A stretch of DNA of 64,000 bases from Pelobates cultripes (taxonomy: Eukaryota > Chordata > Amphibia > Anura > Pelobatidae), in contig OW240916.1 in NCBI GenBank assembly GCA_933207985.1, positions 88,794,351-88,858,350 on the forward strand, in the 5' to 3' direction. The notes under the pieces are model-generated. The model was not told the DNA's origin. It did no database searches and worked only from the letters and a program-made list of their open reading frames with translations. Shown piece by piece: positions 44,264 through 56,509 of this stretch; the first letter of the stretch is position 1, and each line of letters opens with the position of its first letter. The translations under genes and the position numbers were made by a program.

Positions 44264-44738
44264 ATGCTGATAACTATGTGCCATGGACTCTATACATAAT
44301 GCTGATAGGTAAGTTTCATGGACTCTGTGCATAATGCTGATAGGTAAATGTATTGGACTCTACACATAATCCTGGACTCTATGCATAATGCTGATGGGTA
44401 AGTGTCCTGGACTCTATGCATAATGCTGATGGGTAAGTGTCCTGGACTCTATGCATAATGCTGATAGGTAAGTGTCCTGGACTCTATGCATAATGCTGAT
44501 AGGTAAGTGTCCTGGACTCTATGCATAATGCTGATAGGTAAGTGTCCTGGACTCTATGCATAATGCTGATGGGTAAGTGTCCTGGACTCTATGCATAATG
44601 CTGATGGGTAAGTGTCCTGGACTCTATGCATAATGCTGATGGGTAAGTGTCCTGGACTCTATGCATAATGCTGATGGGTAAGTGTCCTGGACTCTATGCA
44701 TAATGCTGATAGGTAAGTGTCCTGGACTCTATGCATAA
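44264..44738. repeat. 35-bp minisatellite, about 13 units
   Basis: Unit ATGCTGATGGGTAAGTGTCC then TGGACTCTATGCATA. The inner units differ only at GATAGG/GATGGG. The first three units are diverged and one is deleted to about 20 bp (CTCTACACATAATCC). Homogenised centre with decayed left edge, as usual for minisatellites. Confidence 0.95.
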
Positions 44739-45718
44739 ACATCATTTGTATACCTTTCACTTGTCTCTGGTCCCACAACATGTATTATATTTATATATAG
44801 GATTTTGTCTGTGGCATGATACAGCCATTATGTGCCTGCCATTACCTTTTACACTTTCTCCTGCTTATGTCACTTTTAATTCACTTCAAATTTTCACTTT
44901 AGTGAATAACCCTGTAAGTTACATATTCTCTATTGGAACATTGTTTTCAGATTGTCTCCTAATCAATTACTCTTACTGAGTAATGCCATAGTGGACCTTT
45001 TGTTCATTCCTGAGTTGTATTAGGTTTGTCTGATTAAGTTTGCCTATTTAAGTATTAGTGTGTGGAATCCTCATTACTAAATTATTAAGTCCCCTAGCCT
45101 GCCTTGCTGTCCTTTAGCAGCTTCAGTTTGTATGGGTCAAAACTAACCCATCTGGTTACTCTCATTTATCAATGGCTTCTGACCTTGACTCTCATTCCTT
45201 ACTATGTGTACATTTCACCCAACTTTGGCTACCACTATCAGTGGTTATGGATCACTCTTGTTTCCTCACGGATTACCCTCATTGTCTACCTGTAACAGAC
45301 CTCAGCTCTTTAGCCTTGACCACACTCACGGATTACCCTTATTTTAATTTTACTCCACTCTGTTAAATATATGATAACATTACCAGTGATGTATTCAGGT
45401 TTTATATTTACGTTCATGCACTCTCTAATGCTCCCCACCCCGTAGCTCCCACCCATGAGCGGTGTGTGGGGACTCTGATTAAATATATAATGGACATGTC
45501 ATTTTTCTCCAAAAATAACATCCACCCCCTTCCTCTACTTGCTAATGAAGCTAATATTTTAAGGGACGGTCCAGACCCTTAAAGCACTTTAGCTTACGGA
45601 AAAGCTTTGTTTAATGAGTGTTTTACTTCTGCAAAAAGTGCAGATTTTTGAAACTGACACTTTTTATTATTTTTATCAAGTTTATCAAGGGAAATGTATA
45701 AGTGCAACATCAAGCATT
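44739..45718. other. Intergenic, possible MITE scrap at the right
   Basis: No coding family seen to about 45560. From 45563 TTAAGGGACGGTCCAGACCC resembles the start of the TTAA-type MITEs (20042, 56177), but its other end was not found. Confidence 0.35.
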
Positions 45719-45723
45719 AAGGC

Positions 45724-46430
45724 TGTAACGGAGCTCCCTGTACTCCGACCGAGTACCCTCCGTTGATGGATGCTCCTAGCGCTTCCTGAGGACTCCAAAC
45801 ACTGCAGCCGACACCACAACCACCGCAGACTCCACAACCGCCGTAGCTTAACTGGAGTCTCGCCGTCTTCCTTCCACCCTGGATCAGCTTCTGTCCTCCA
45901 GGACCGTGTGGGGAAGACCTCTCCTCCAGGAGAGCGTAACAGGAACAGCTCTTAAAAGAGCTAAGTGATTAAAAGCTCAGGGGAGTATGCAGAGCATAGC
46001 AATCCCCAGTGTGATATAGCAGTTCCCTCCAATAACGAGACAAGGCTACGTATTGAGGGTCAAGAAGATCTGATGTTTAATGGCACACACTCTGCTTTTA
46101 TGAGATTCTGCCCATGCAAGGGAGACACCCACATAATTAGCAGTATAACCAATCGGAACAATATACATTCGGGGAAATTCCCATCCCTCAGATAATCACA
46201 TAACATAATTAAAACAGAACAGTAAAAATACAGTTTTTATACATGTACTATAACTTCCAAACTACACATCCAATCTTCATAAAAATTACATATTTGGAAT
46301 CAGTCAAATCGCCATACACACTAGGTCCATAGTCATGGGGCAGAAGGCTGGCAATTAGGCTTCTCCATAACACAGGGAATCAGGGCAATTTGTCAAATAA
46401 AATAACAGTTACAAATGGCAGTTTGTAACA
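45724..46430 (-). mobile_element. Solo LTR with perfect target duplication
   Basis: Plus-strand ends TGTAACGGAG...TTTGTAACA, flanked by AAGGC at 45719-45723 and 46431-46435. 707 bp. On the minus strand it starts TGTTACAAACTGCC. It shares the core around AACGAGACAAGGCTACGT and GCTCTTAAAAGAGCTAA with 26826-27581. The shared GTCTCGTTATTGG block also links it to 6159-7326. No internal region. Confidence 0.9.
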
Positions 46431-46435
46431 AAGGC

Positions 46436-46639
46436 ATAATGAGATTTCCATATCAGTAGGTAGTAGATGCTGTTAGGGTAAACAGTAACATGTCTAAGTT
46501 ACATGCATGAATGAGGCAATGAGTACATGATATTGAACATGAACATAAATAATGGGTCTATGAAGTGTTTGAAAGTTATAGTAAACCCATCCGGCTGTTT
46601 AGATAGCACATAAAGAATACACAATTATAGAAATAAAAG
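46436..46639. other. Intergenic, nothing recognised
   Basis: Short AT-rich stretch between the solo LTR and the 3' end of the L1-like LINE. Confidence 0.4.
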
Positions 46640-46732
46640 GGGAGAAGCCTGGGGGTTGGGGTGGTAGGGAGTGGGATGTCATCAGGCAACCTATGAGGTT
46701 AGGGATAATCTCGGTGGGAGATAATAAGTAGC

Positions 46733-49700
46733 TCAACGCCACGGGTGAGTGAATTGTATATCTTTCTGCATGAAACTCAACCAGGGATCCCAGATTTTGG
46801 AGTATACGGTGTATTTGTGGGTCAATGAGTAGTGCAGTTCCTCCATCACTCTCAGATTTTCAACTCTCTGTATCCATTCCCTAATAGATGGGGCTGCTGT
46901 ATTTTTCCACTTGGTAGGGATTAATAAATTGGCCGCTGTGAGTAAATGGTTGAGAAGGAACAGTGTGTATTTGGGCATGGAATCTGGGTATGGGCTAAAG
47001 AGTAGTACTTCTGGCTTATGTGGGGGGCATAAAACATGTTATTATGTTGGTAAGGGAAGTGATTAGCTTCCAGTAATCTTGAATGGCAGGGTATGTCCAC
47101 CAGATGTGTGCCGGTGAACCTAATTGTTGTGTGCACCTCCAGCAATTTGCTAAGGAGTTTGGGAAGAGTTTGTGTAGTCTCTCTGGAGTGTAGTGCCATC
47201 TGGAGAGTCTCTTGGATGTTGGTGTTAATGGAGAACTTGTAAGTGTGAGAGAAGATTCTTGCCCAGTCACTAGGCTACAGTGAGATGTTTAGGTCTGACT
47301 TCCAGGATTGCGTAAATGTGGGTAGCGTGTCTTTGTCCTCGCTCTGAAGTAGTTTGTGGAACGTGGATAGGTGTTTAAGCTTGACAATGTGAGATTGGCA
47401 TTGTGTTTCGAACGTGGCGAGAGGTTGAGAGCCCTCTAGCAGTTCTGGTTGTGAGCGTAAGTAGTGTGTCAATTGGGTGTATTGGTTAGCCCTAAGTTGT
47501 GCTTGTCTAGCATTAGATATCATGGTTGAGATTGGTTTGAGTTTGCCTTCTAGTGTAGGTGAGGTACGTGGAGGTGTGGAAGTATTTGAAGGCTTGGGTG
47601 TGCAGTCCAGGAGGGAAGAAAGGGTTATTCGTCAGTGGATATAATGGTGATGGATGGGGGGAGAGAAGTCTGGATTTTCTGATGTGAGTCCAGGTCTGTA
47701 GTGTAAAAGCTATTGTTGGGTGGTGGAGGGAATTAGTAGACAGGAGATTCTGCCCTTTGTTGTGCCATGGGACTGTATAAAGAGTCACAGAGAATATTGT
47801 GTTTTCTAAGGTCACCCATTGTTTGTCGTTAAAGGGGTGGGACCATTTGTACATTCTGGTAAGCATGATAGCTTTATAATATAGTTCAATATGTGGCAGT
47901 CCAAGTCCGCCTTGCAGTTTGTGGCGCATTAGTACATGGAATGCTATTCTCGGGTGTTTATTGGACCACACATATCTGGTGAACAATAGTAGCAAAGAAA
48001 TATTTGGGTATCTTTATTGGAAGTACTTGCATGATATATAGGATCTTAGGGAGAGTGCTCATCTTTAGAATATTGATTCTGCAGGACAAGCTAAAGTGTG
48101 GTTTATCTAAGGATTTAAGGTCTGCAGAGATCGTTTGAAGCAGTGGGTTGTAATTGAGCTAATAAAGTTTGGGGAATTTGGATGTAAGGTGGACACCTAC
48201 ATATTGGATAGTCGTGTCAGACCATTTAAAGGGATGTCTGGATTGCAGGGTTGCACATGCTGTCGTCATTGTGTAATGGTAGGATTTCACTTTTGGATAG
48301 GTTGACTGTTATACTCTGTTATAAAGTTAAATTTCATCCAGAAGGGTTGTCATTGATATCAAAGGATTTGTGAGGCTAAAAAGAAGGTCATCGGCAAACA
48401 CCGAGGTTTTGTAGTGGTCGTTGTAACAGCAGAAGCCGTGAATATCAGGGTTATCTCTAATTCCTTGCAGGAAAGGTTCTAGTGTGAGAATAAATAAAAG
48501 GGAGACAAAGGGAACCCCTGTCTCATACCATTTCGGATATGGACCGGTTCAGACAATTGGCCGTTGATTTTGAGTTTGGCGGTATGATCAGAATAGATGG
48601 CTTTGGTCCACCTGAGCTAGTTAGGGCAAAACCCTGGTGCTTGCAGTGTTGAGAACATCAGAGATCATTCCACTCTGTCAAACACCTTTTCAGCATCAAT
48701 CTAGAGTAGGAGGCTCTGACAGGGGGAGTTGTGCAATAAGTGAATTAGGCTCAATAGTTTTGTGGTGTTGTGTTTGGCCTCTCTGCCTAGAACAAACCCC
48801 AACTGATCATGTTGAATTAGTGATTGCATTATGGGGCAAAGGCAATTTGCAAGTATTTTAGTGAAGATTTTCAGGTCAACATTTTTGTATAATTCTTCTC
48901 TCACCACCAATACTTCAAATTGGTATCCTAATGAGAGCAATCCACTCTGCATTGTGTATTAATATGGAATGTAATATCCCTGTGTCACCTCTTCCAAGAA
49001 CTAACATATTTCTTTATCCCCTTGTCCAGATAAATATACGACTAGCACTACTAAGGTATTCCACCCAATATTACAAATAAACAGCCAACACCATAGATCT
49101 TACAAGAGAGAAATCTTTACTTAGAATCTGCCAAGTTAAATATTACAGAAGAAGAAGGTTACAGAGTAATAGTATTACAGTTACAATACATTCATAACAT
49201 TCAAACATTCTATCTATCTAAATATATCTGCTGTATTGTGTATGTGCTGTGAGATGCTGTGTGCAGCGTGCATGTCTTACCCACCTAGTCTAATGTGATG
49301 TCAGTATCTTCTATTTTTAAAGGAATTTGTTCCCATGTTGTAAATAGTCAATTCCTCAGCTCAATTGATATGTAAATGTGATTTACTTTTCCAAGGCCCA
49401 AAGTGTTGTCTATCCTGTTATTTTCCCAAGGATGTAGTGGTGCCTTTCAGGTGCTTTCCAACTATCTTAACAGAAACTCCCTTTGAAGATAATTCCTGAT
49501 CCCCTATACACATCAAGCACATATTAAACCGATATATAAAATCATAATATTTTTCCCAACAAACATTGATTAAGGATATAGGGTGAAAGCTACCAAAGTA
49601 AGTGGAGTCCTTTCCCGGTTTGTGTATTAATGCTATATGTGCTTCTAGGGAGGAGGCAATTAGGGTGGTGGAGTTTCGGAGGGAATTGTAGGCTTCCAAA

Positions 49701-51025
49701 GAGGGTTTAGAGAGCTGTTCTGCAAATAGTCTATAGTACTTAGCTGTATAGCCACTTGGCCCTGGGCTTTTACACAGTGGGAGTTGGCTTGCCGTCAATT
49801 TGAATTTGTCTTCTGTGATTGGCAAGTCAAGGGTTCGTAGCATGTAGGCCGATATAGTGTGTGTTATTCAGTTTGATTAAAAAATGTTGGCTGTCCTCTT
49901 TGGTTGGTGGTTTGTCTCTAAGATTGTAGAGCTTACAGTAGACCACTTTTGTTTCCTTGTGAGTAGGAGGAGTATCTCGCAAGCAGCAGCTTACGCTTGA
50001 TCTGCACATTCAGCAATTGTTGAAGTTCTGAATTCTTGTCAACCAGGCATTTGTATGCGTCCAATAATCGGTTTTGTTTGTGAAACTGTTCCATCTGACA
50101 AATAGCTTCCCTTAGTTTTTTGTGAGTGGATGCTAAGGCTATAAATTTGCCTCTGAGGATACATTTATGCGCTTCCCATGTAATGGTGGGGGATGTGGAA
50201 GGTTTAGTGTTTTCGTTGAAGTAGTCTAGTACGGATTGTCAAGTTTGTGATACAATAGCAAGGTAATTTAACAGGAGGTCATTGAGCTTCCACTGGAAAG
50301 GTGTGAGGGGTAGGCAGGATATTTGAATGGCAAGTGACAGGGGTGCATGATCCGTCCAGGTTATTGGGCCGTATAAGCTGGATTGAAGTAGGTGTAAGAA
50401 CCTTTGATGTGTAAATATCATGTCCAGTCTAGTATGTACCTGAGGCTGGTGAAAAGGAGACATCACGTGTAGGGGATGCAGAGTACGCCAGCAATCAAAG
50501 AGTATTGAGTGACCTAAGAGGTGGGAAAATCTCAGATGTGTTGCTGCCTGATATGCGGGAGTGATGAAAGTTGTGTCCAGTTTGGAGTCAAGGGATATGT
50601 TAGTCTCCTCCCAGAAGTAGTATGCCTTCCATGAAGTCTTCAATCAGTCTAAGGGTTTTCCGCAGGGCCCTACATTGGTGGTTATTAGGAAGGTAAAGGT
50701 TAGCAACGGTAAACATATTCTGACCAACTTGGCCCTTCACCATAATCAACCTGCCATTGTCATCACTCCTGTGAGCTTTGTACGTAAAGTGTTTGGAAGA
50801 CAGTAGCATGGCTACCCATCGTGATTTGGATTCAGTGTAATTGCTTAAATACCCAGTTGGGTATCTGCGGTTGTTAAGTTTAAGGGCAGCATTTTTGCAG
50901 AGATGGGTTTCTTGAATGTAGGTCACATCGGCTTTCAATTTGTGTAATTCAACCAGCGCCAGAGACCTCTTTTCAGGGGTATTTAATACCCTGATGTTGA
51001 GAGTCACCACACGCAGAGTAGCCAT
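46733..51025 (-). pseudogene. Tx1/L1-like ORF2 (endonuclease-RT)
   Basis: ATG at 51025: MATLRVVTLNIRVLNTPEKR, then ADVTYIQETHLCKNA, NLYLPNNHQCRAL and ILLLGGD (endonuclease). 50643-50239 gives SLDSKLDTTFITP, RLDMIFTHQRFLHLL and GPITWTDHAPLSL. RT starts near 49840 with KLTASQLPLCKSPGPSGY and IALIHKPGKDS. After the nested insertion, DLKIFTKILANCLCPIM and HDQLGFVLGREA continue in frame. The C-terminal region includes RYVWSNKHPRIAF, KLQGGLGLPHIELYYKA (47995-47850) and a CWRCTQQLGSPAHIWWTYP cysteine/histidine motif (47160-47090). Many stops and frameshifts are present. Confidence 0.85.
48884..49561 (-). mobile_element. LTR-like insertion in L1 RT
   Basis: 678-bp insertion flanked by AACATT at 48878-48883 and 49562-49567, a 6-bp target duplication. 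Removing it and one duplicate makes the RT reading continue in frame across the junction. The minus-strand start TGTTGGGAAAAATATTATG looks like an LTR 5' end. The other end is ...TTATACAA, so the terminal CA is imperfect or offset by one or two bases. It has no coding capacity. Unlike the Gypsy-like solo LTRs, it shares no core with them; an endogenous-retrovirus-type LTR is possible. Confidence 0.75.
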
Positions 51026-52404
51026 TTGATTTTTGTGATTTGGGTAATGATCTCTCAGAAATCTCCCCCAGGCAGCATCAAAGTGGAAGAAGTAAAGGAA
51101 ACTATGTACAGAATAAATCAATTCTACAAAACAAATATCAATAATAACAATAATATCAATATAAAGTCAATTATATAAATTTGGAGGTAGGAGGACTGTC
51201 AGTTTTTTTTTCCTACTTGGAGCTATTGCCCCACTCGGGATAATTTGTGGCACCACTGAGAAGGTCGTTCAGACCTATTTAGGGTAGTGAAAAGGGAGAA
51301 TTGGGAGGGGTGTGCCAGGTAAAGATTCTCGGTGAATAGGTATTGGTAACAGAGAGAGAGAGTAGTCTGGGTGTTTAGTCAGGAGAGCATCAATCCTTAC
51401 AGTGGAGTGCTATAAAAGTGGACGGGCTAGAGCACACTTAGATTGGCCAAGGTGAGGATTGTGGGACATGATAGGTATTTGGAATGGTAAGGTACTAACC
51501 ATTCTTAAGTGGGCTAGTGAGGATTGGTATCCAGCAACATGAACATTGTAATGTCCATAGGTGTGGGAAAAGAAGGTTTATAATAGAGAGGTGGAGCTCC
51601 CCTATGCAGATGGGAGAGGGGGTGGGAGGCCCGGGTAGTTCCCAGCAGTGTATGTCATTTCCAAGTTGTGGTCAAGAGAGTCTGACCATGGTAGACCAAA
51701 ACAAAAAGAGAAATATAATGATAAAAGTAGTTAGTGGGAGACAAAAGGATGGCAGAAGACTTTTTTTTTTCCTAGCTCTCCCATGTTATGTAGTGCTATC
51801 TCCTCGTCCCCACCCCGCCATCACCAACAGGCCCCCCCGGTGAATATTTAAGCTGTGGGGGAGGGGGGAGGACAGAAGGGGAGGGGTGCTTAAAAGGGGA
51901 GGGCGAGCAGAAACAGGGGACAAACAGCATACGAAGGGCAATAGGGGGACTGGACCCATCTCGGGTAACAGGTTTAGGAAGAAACATATTGGCATATACA
52001 TCATAAGTCAGAGAACCTTACATATATTGGGACATCATGATTTATCCAGCGTCCGTAATGTAGAGGGAGGGGATTTCACAGCCTTTCTGCTCCCCCAATA
52101 CAGTGCACCCTGGAAGCAGTTGTTTGCATAGCCTCTGTGGCGGATTAAATTGCGATCCTGATGAGCGGATACTGTTTTTTATTGAAGTGTAGCCATGCTT
52201 CTCGTCGGAGTCTGGGCTGGTGGTCTGTTGTTAGGGTCAGTTCTCCTTTTCTTGGAAGCCTGCTGCCACCGCTGTCTTTGCGGTAGATGTGGTGCTTGGG
52301 AAGGTTGGACCGGACCTTACCAGTCGGAAATCCTGACAGCCTGGAGGAATGAGGGCACGTCCTTCACACTGTGCATAGTGTGTGTGGATTCTTTATAAGT
52401 TGCA
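51026..52404 (-). mobile_element. Inter-ORF spacer of Tx1/L1-like element
   Basis: About 1.4 kb between ORF1 and ORF2, with a poly-purine/pyrimidine stretch near 51840-51920. The frames here are short and show no domain. Size is comparable with the spacer at 15967-17429. Confidence 0.5.
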
Positions 52405-53116
52405 CTAAGGGTGTAAGAAAAATCCCCAGCAATATTGCAGGTTCCTTGCACTGAGATGATCTGTAATGGGTTTTAGGACCCTGCAGGCCTGCAGAGTCAT
52501 CCAAGAGCAGTCAGGGTAAATCACAATCTGGTTGCCATGGTAAAGCAGTGGCTGTGTGGCTTGTCTCAGTGTGCAGAGGATATCCTCCTTACAGGCAAAA
52601 TAATGCATACAATGTCTCTTGGCCTCTCAGTCGGTGCGCCTCATGGTCACAGAGCCCTGTGTGCTGTGTCAAGCAAGATAGGCAACTCTGAGAGTCTTTT
52701 CAGTATTAGGTTAAAGCGATCAAGAAAGGTGACAAAGTGATTCTTTTGTTCGTTTTCTGGGAAGCCTTTAATCCACTGATTGTTCCTCCTCACTCGATTT
52801 CCGAGGTCGTCGAGGGATCTTTGAAGCACGGAAAAGTAGTCAGAGGGAGTATCAAAAAGTGTTTGCAGGTGTTGTACCTGAATGTTGGTAATGTCCCTAT
52901 TGTCTCCCAGGGAGCTCACCCTATCTCCCATGTTGCGTATATATCTGCTCCAATTGTGTCAAGCTTGACTGGAAGGAGGCCTCTTGTTTGCCCAGCATAG
53001 TTGCCAGATCCAGCTTTGAAGACTTCCCTGATTTCCCTGAGGTCAGTATCTAGTGGGGAGGCAGGGTGGTCCGAGTCTCCAGGGCTGGACGGTGAGAACC
53101 GCGAGTCCAGCGCCAT
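52405..53116 (-). pseudogene. Tx1/L1-like ORF1
   Basis: Three frames in order: 53116-52916 (N-terminus MALDSRFSPSSPGDSDHPAS, disordered start), 52931-52647 (NIQVQHLQTLFDTPSDYF, SLDDLGNRVRRNNQWIKGFP, then ending LLDTAHRAL: coiled coil and RRM), and 52608-52405 (CKEDILCTLRQATQPLLYHG, CSWMTLQACRVLKPITDHL, YCWGFFLHP: C-terminal domain). This matches L1 ORF1p organisation. It is diverged from ORF1 at 17430-18289. Confidence 0.8.
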
Positions 53117-53344
53117 TTGGGGCCTAGCATGCAGGAGTGCGATTCTGGGTTATCATGGAAAAATTTGGTGAGGGTTCCTGATTTGCTGGCAGGGGTTTTG
53201 CACGATGAATGTTGGGCTGATGTAGCTCATTTGGAATGTCTAGGATTGGACAGTCACAGAAAGCCTGGGCTCCACACAGAATGAGCTTGCATCTTGTGGA
53301 AATCTTGCTAAGTCGTGGGCCATTTAAGGCTTTTCCCATGCTAT

Positions 53345-53460
53345 GCAATTTCAGTCAGAGCGCTTTCTCATGCTGTGCAATTGAACAATTGTGACTTTTC
53401 CCATGTTATGTAATTTTAGTCACAGCTCTCTGATTGGTCAGTTGCACAACATGGGAAAGG
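53345..53460. repeat. Short tandem duplication
   Basis: CTTTTCCCATGCTATGCAAT and TTCAGTCAGAGCGCT recur about 70 bp later as CTTTTCCCATGTTATGTAAT and TTTAGTCACAGCTCT. Related sequence on the other strand (AACATGGGAAAGG) follows at about 53448. Confidence 0.6.
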
Positions 53461-54395
53461 TTTCAGAGAGCCTTATGAAGAAGAGAGATGTTACACAATT
53501 AGCACCAGAGGACCACTGATCTTTCTATAGTGTGGTGATTCCTGGTGTTAGGCCAGGACACTTAGGACTTGCTGGATGTACTCTTATATAGACAGAATCA
53601 TTTGAATAGTGCAACATTTACATTCTCCCTATGGAGGGCACCAGGTAAAATTTTGAGCAATACTTGGGCATATGTACATTACTCCAACAGCTTTGTTTTT
53701 CTTATTTTAAGTAGCACACTTGAGCTTTATTTGATAGCTTAGTATCTATTTAACTCTCTTTATAAAACCTGTAGGATTAAACCACATTTTAAAAGGACAC
53801 GATTTAAAAGAAAGATCCCTTTGTCACTACCTCAAAAGGAAAGTGTTCTAAAACAAAAGTCATTATTAATATTTATTACAATTATTTTATCAGTAGTGCT
53901 TATCACCGACTGTAGCCAACAGTACAAAATATTAATCCCTCCAATGTTCCAAATTCCTACTTTGTTTTTTGATTTGTTAAAATAGTATAATTAATTTTTT
54001 AACTTTTACATATAAAAGAATATTACAATATTATGGAATTAAATGCAATACTCATAACTTGATTACTTTTTGATGTGTTAACACTATTTTATGTTATCTG
54101 GTTAACTGATGTTGATATTACTATAAAACTCAATGAAATTTAAATTTGATGAAGTTATTGAACATTAGAAGTTATTATGGTTGGGAAAAAAGTGAATTCA
54201 GGGTATTTTTACAAAATTTTGGACATAATTGAAAACATAGGAGTCTTGGAGAATTATTTCAGTTTTGATAATATATCCTAAAATTTTAAAATCTATTTCA
54301 ATTCACTTTGAATTCTTGATAGTTCAGTTCACAACTGGATGAATTATGCTCACTTACAGTTGTGAATAGTTGTAATATGAAGGCTAATCTAGATA
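53461..54395. other. Intergenic, nothing recognised
   Basis: AT-rich, no frames or motifs of note. Confidence 0.4.
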
Positions 54396-54400
54396 AAAGC

Positions 54401-55581
54401 TGACAAACTGAGCCTCGTCACGTGTTCTTGGAGGGGCCTGCTGGCCAGCCTCTTACCAAAAGACTATGGGCTCTTTAAAAAAAACTAGCAATTTCCATCG
54501 CAGTGTTCTAAGTGTTCGTCTGGGTGGCCACGATTCCTATGGACGACCACGAGGTGGTGGCCATCTTGCTCGCATGAACACAGGCAGCAGTGTTTGGGCA
54601 TGAATCTCATGGAACTGAACACAGAAACTCCCGAACACCACTGGAATTCCAGCATCGCCTGCGGACGGTTCCACAACACTTGGAAAAATGCTGTTCGGTG
54701 GAAACATTCCCACAAACAAGGGGATCAAGCTCCAGGGTAATAAGACTATTGACTCTGTTCAGTAGTTTGCTTATTTTTAAACTACTGAACTAGACTGACC
54801 GCAAGCCCTGATTATCTGGAACTGTTTTGAGCATGGGACCATGCAGGTGGTCGATCAGAGTTGGGACTTCCAGGAAATTCCTGAATCCCTGAACTGATCT
54901 GGGTGAGTTTTGGATATGTTGGTCACCCAGATCATTGCTATCAAGGGATGTAACTTTTGTGGGGGATTGTGTGTTTTAGGGTATTTTTGGTGGGGTATAT
55001 AAAAATTTAAGTTTTTTTCTGTGCTTGGAGATAATTGTATTAGATTAGTACAGTTCCTGATCCAATTGTCTCCCAGGCACAAAGGAGAGATTATCTGATT
55101 TTGTCTGGGAGTGTCCTGGACCTGAGAGCCAATGCGATTGTGTATTTATTTTTACTGTGGTTTACTTTCGGGTCCAGGGGGGAGTGCCTCTTGCATGGGG
55201 ATTGTCATAAAAGGCCAGTTGTGGCTACCCTTAAACTCATTTTACCCTTCATGAAGTCTAGGCTCATGTTTGGGGGATTGGAGAGTCATATTCACACTCG
55301 GGGGATTGCTATAATCACTATACTCCCTTGGATCACAACACTTGCTCTTATAAGAGCAACCTGTTTCGCTCTCTGGACTAGGAGAGGTCTACCCACTGGA
55401 AGCCTGATCCTGGTCTTGGGTCCAGAGTGGGTGGAGGACAGCGAGACCCCAACCAAGCTGCGGCGGCTTGTGGGGTTTAAGGTAGTTATTGTGTTCCAGT
55501 GCAGTGCTTATGGTGCCCGCAAGTACTAGGAAGCAGCGATTGACGGAGGTACCCGGTCAGGGTGCCAGGCCGTCCGTCACA
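54401..55581 (+). mobile_element. Solo LTR, near-perfect target duplication
   Basis: Starts TGACAAACTGAGCCTCGTC and ends GCCGTCCGTCACA. Flanked by AAAGC (54396-54400) and AAAGG (55582-55586), one mismatch. 1181 bp. It shares GGCCTGCTGGCCAGCCTCTT with the start of the 26826-27581 LTR sense strand. The region 54510-54700 resembles 6390-6570 of the first solo LTR (GACCACGAGG..GCGGCCAT, CGAACACC), and both contain a GGAGATAATTG...CAATTGTCTCC-type inverted pair. So this is a subfamily related to 6159-7326, same orientation. The best long frame (55101-55529) has no domain I recognise. Confidence 0.75.
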
Positions 55582-55586
55582 AAAGG

Positions 55587-56176
55587 TATCATATTTTATT
55601 AGAAATACATGGAATATTGATCATGAAGATGGAGATTATCTAAATGTAACAACAACATGTCTTAAATCTTCCATGTAGAAATATATCTTTGAGATAAGAA
55701 TGTCATATAGACGCAGCAACAGCAGCTAATTTAACCTAACAGATGAATAAAATCTCACATACTGTTACGGGTATGTTAAAAATAATAAGCTGTCATATAT
55801 TGATATCTAATAGGTAGAGAGATGTATAAATCTTCATTGCTGATGACAAAAGATAAGATTATTATGGCTATTTGAGGCAAATCGTGACATCTAAAAGATA
55901 TGCCATGTTTTGACTATTTGCTATTTTTTGCAAAATGCTGTGACACATTAAATAAAAGCACGTTTATTTGATCAGATCTTACACAGTTCATAATGCATCG
56001 TGAAAGATAGATATGGTCGCAGGCTATATGATTAGAAGGATTTGGAAAGCACACAGTAAAAAGAGTTACATTTTTAAAACTTGACTCACCAAGCACATTT
56101 AATTTATAGCATAGCACACGTATGTTACTGTCAAATCTAGAACCTCCGAAGTGTTTGATGTACCCTTACATGTACT
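55587..56176. other. Intergenic, nothing recognised
   Basis: AT-rich, no structure seen. Confidence 0.4.
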
Positions 56177-56335
56177 TTAAAGGGACACACTAAGTACATA
56201 AACAGAATAAGTTACTCTCTGCATCAATTGACTGGATGCATTCATTGTCTTGCATCCGATCCCTATATAAAGTATAGTATGCAGAATAACAAAAAAGCAG
56301 CAATTTAAAAAATAAATAGTAAAGAAAAAATAACG
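56177..56335. mobile_element. TTAA-type MITE fragment
   Basis: TTAAAGGGACACACTAAGTA starts a fragment similar to the left end at 20042. The right end was not found. Confidence 0.35.
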
Positions 56336-56509
56336 CCACAAGGATGCACATTCGCAAAATACTGTTCCTTTTTTAATTATGTATTATGTATTTAAGTACT
56401 CCTATCAACTGGCCATAGATGGGAGCAGGTGAAAGACAGTAGTCTGTCCACCCCCATAATTTTTTTACAATAATTTTTACACTTTTCAATGTGGATTCTG
56501 GTTACCAAG

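Larger units (their letters stand above)
46640..53350 (-). mobile_element. Tx1/L1-like LINE, nearly full length, decayed
   Basis: About 6.0 kb of LINE plus a 0.68-kb nested insertion. From the right: leader (53350-53117), ORF1 (53116-52405), a 1.4-kb spacer, and ORF2 (51025 to about 46733) with endonuclease, RT and C-terminal region in the correct order. Many frameshifts make it nonfunctional, but no large segment appears missing. No poly(A) tail or target duplication was identified at 46640. Confidence 0.85.

Noticed and set aside
44264..44738. CRISPR-like array
   Set aside because: Units are contiguous 35-bp tandem copies without unique spacers, in a vertebrate-type genome.
55101..55529. 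142-residue plus-strand frame as a gene
   Set aside because: It lies wholly inside a solo LTR and has no recognisable domain.
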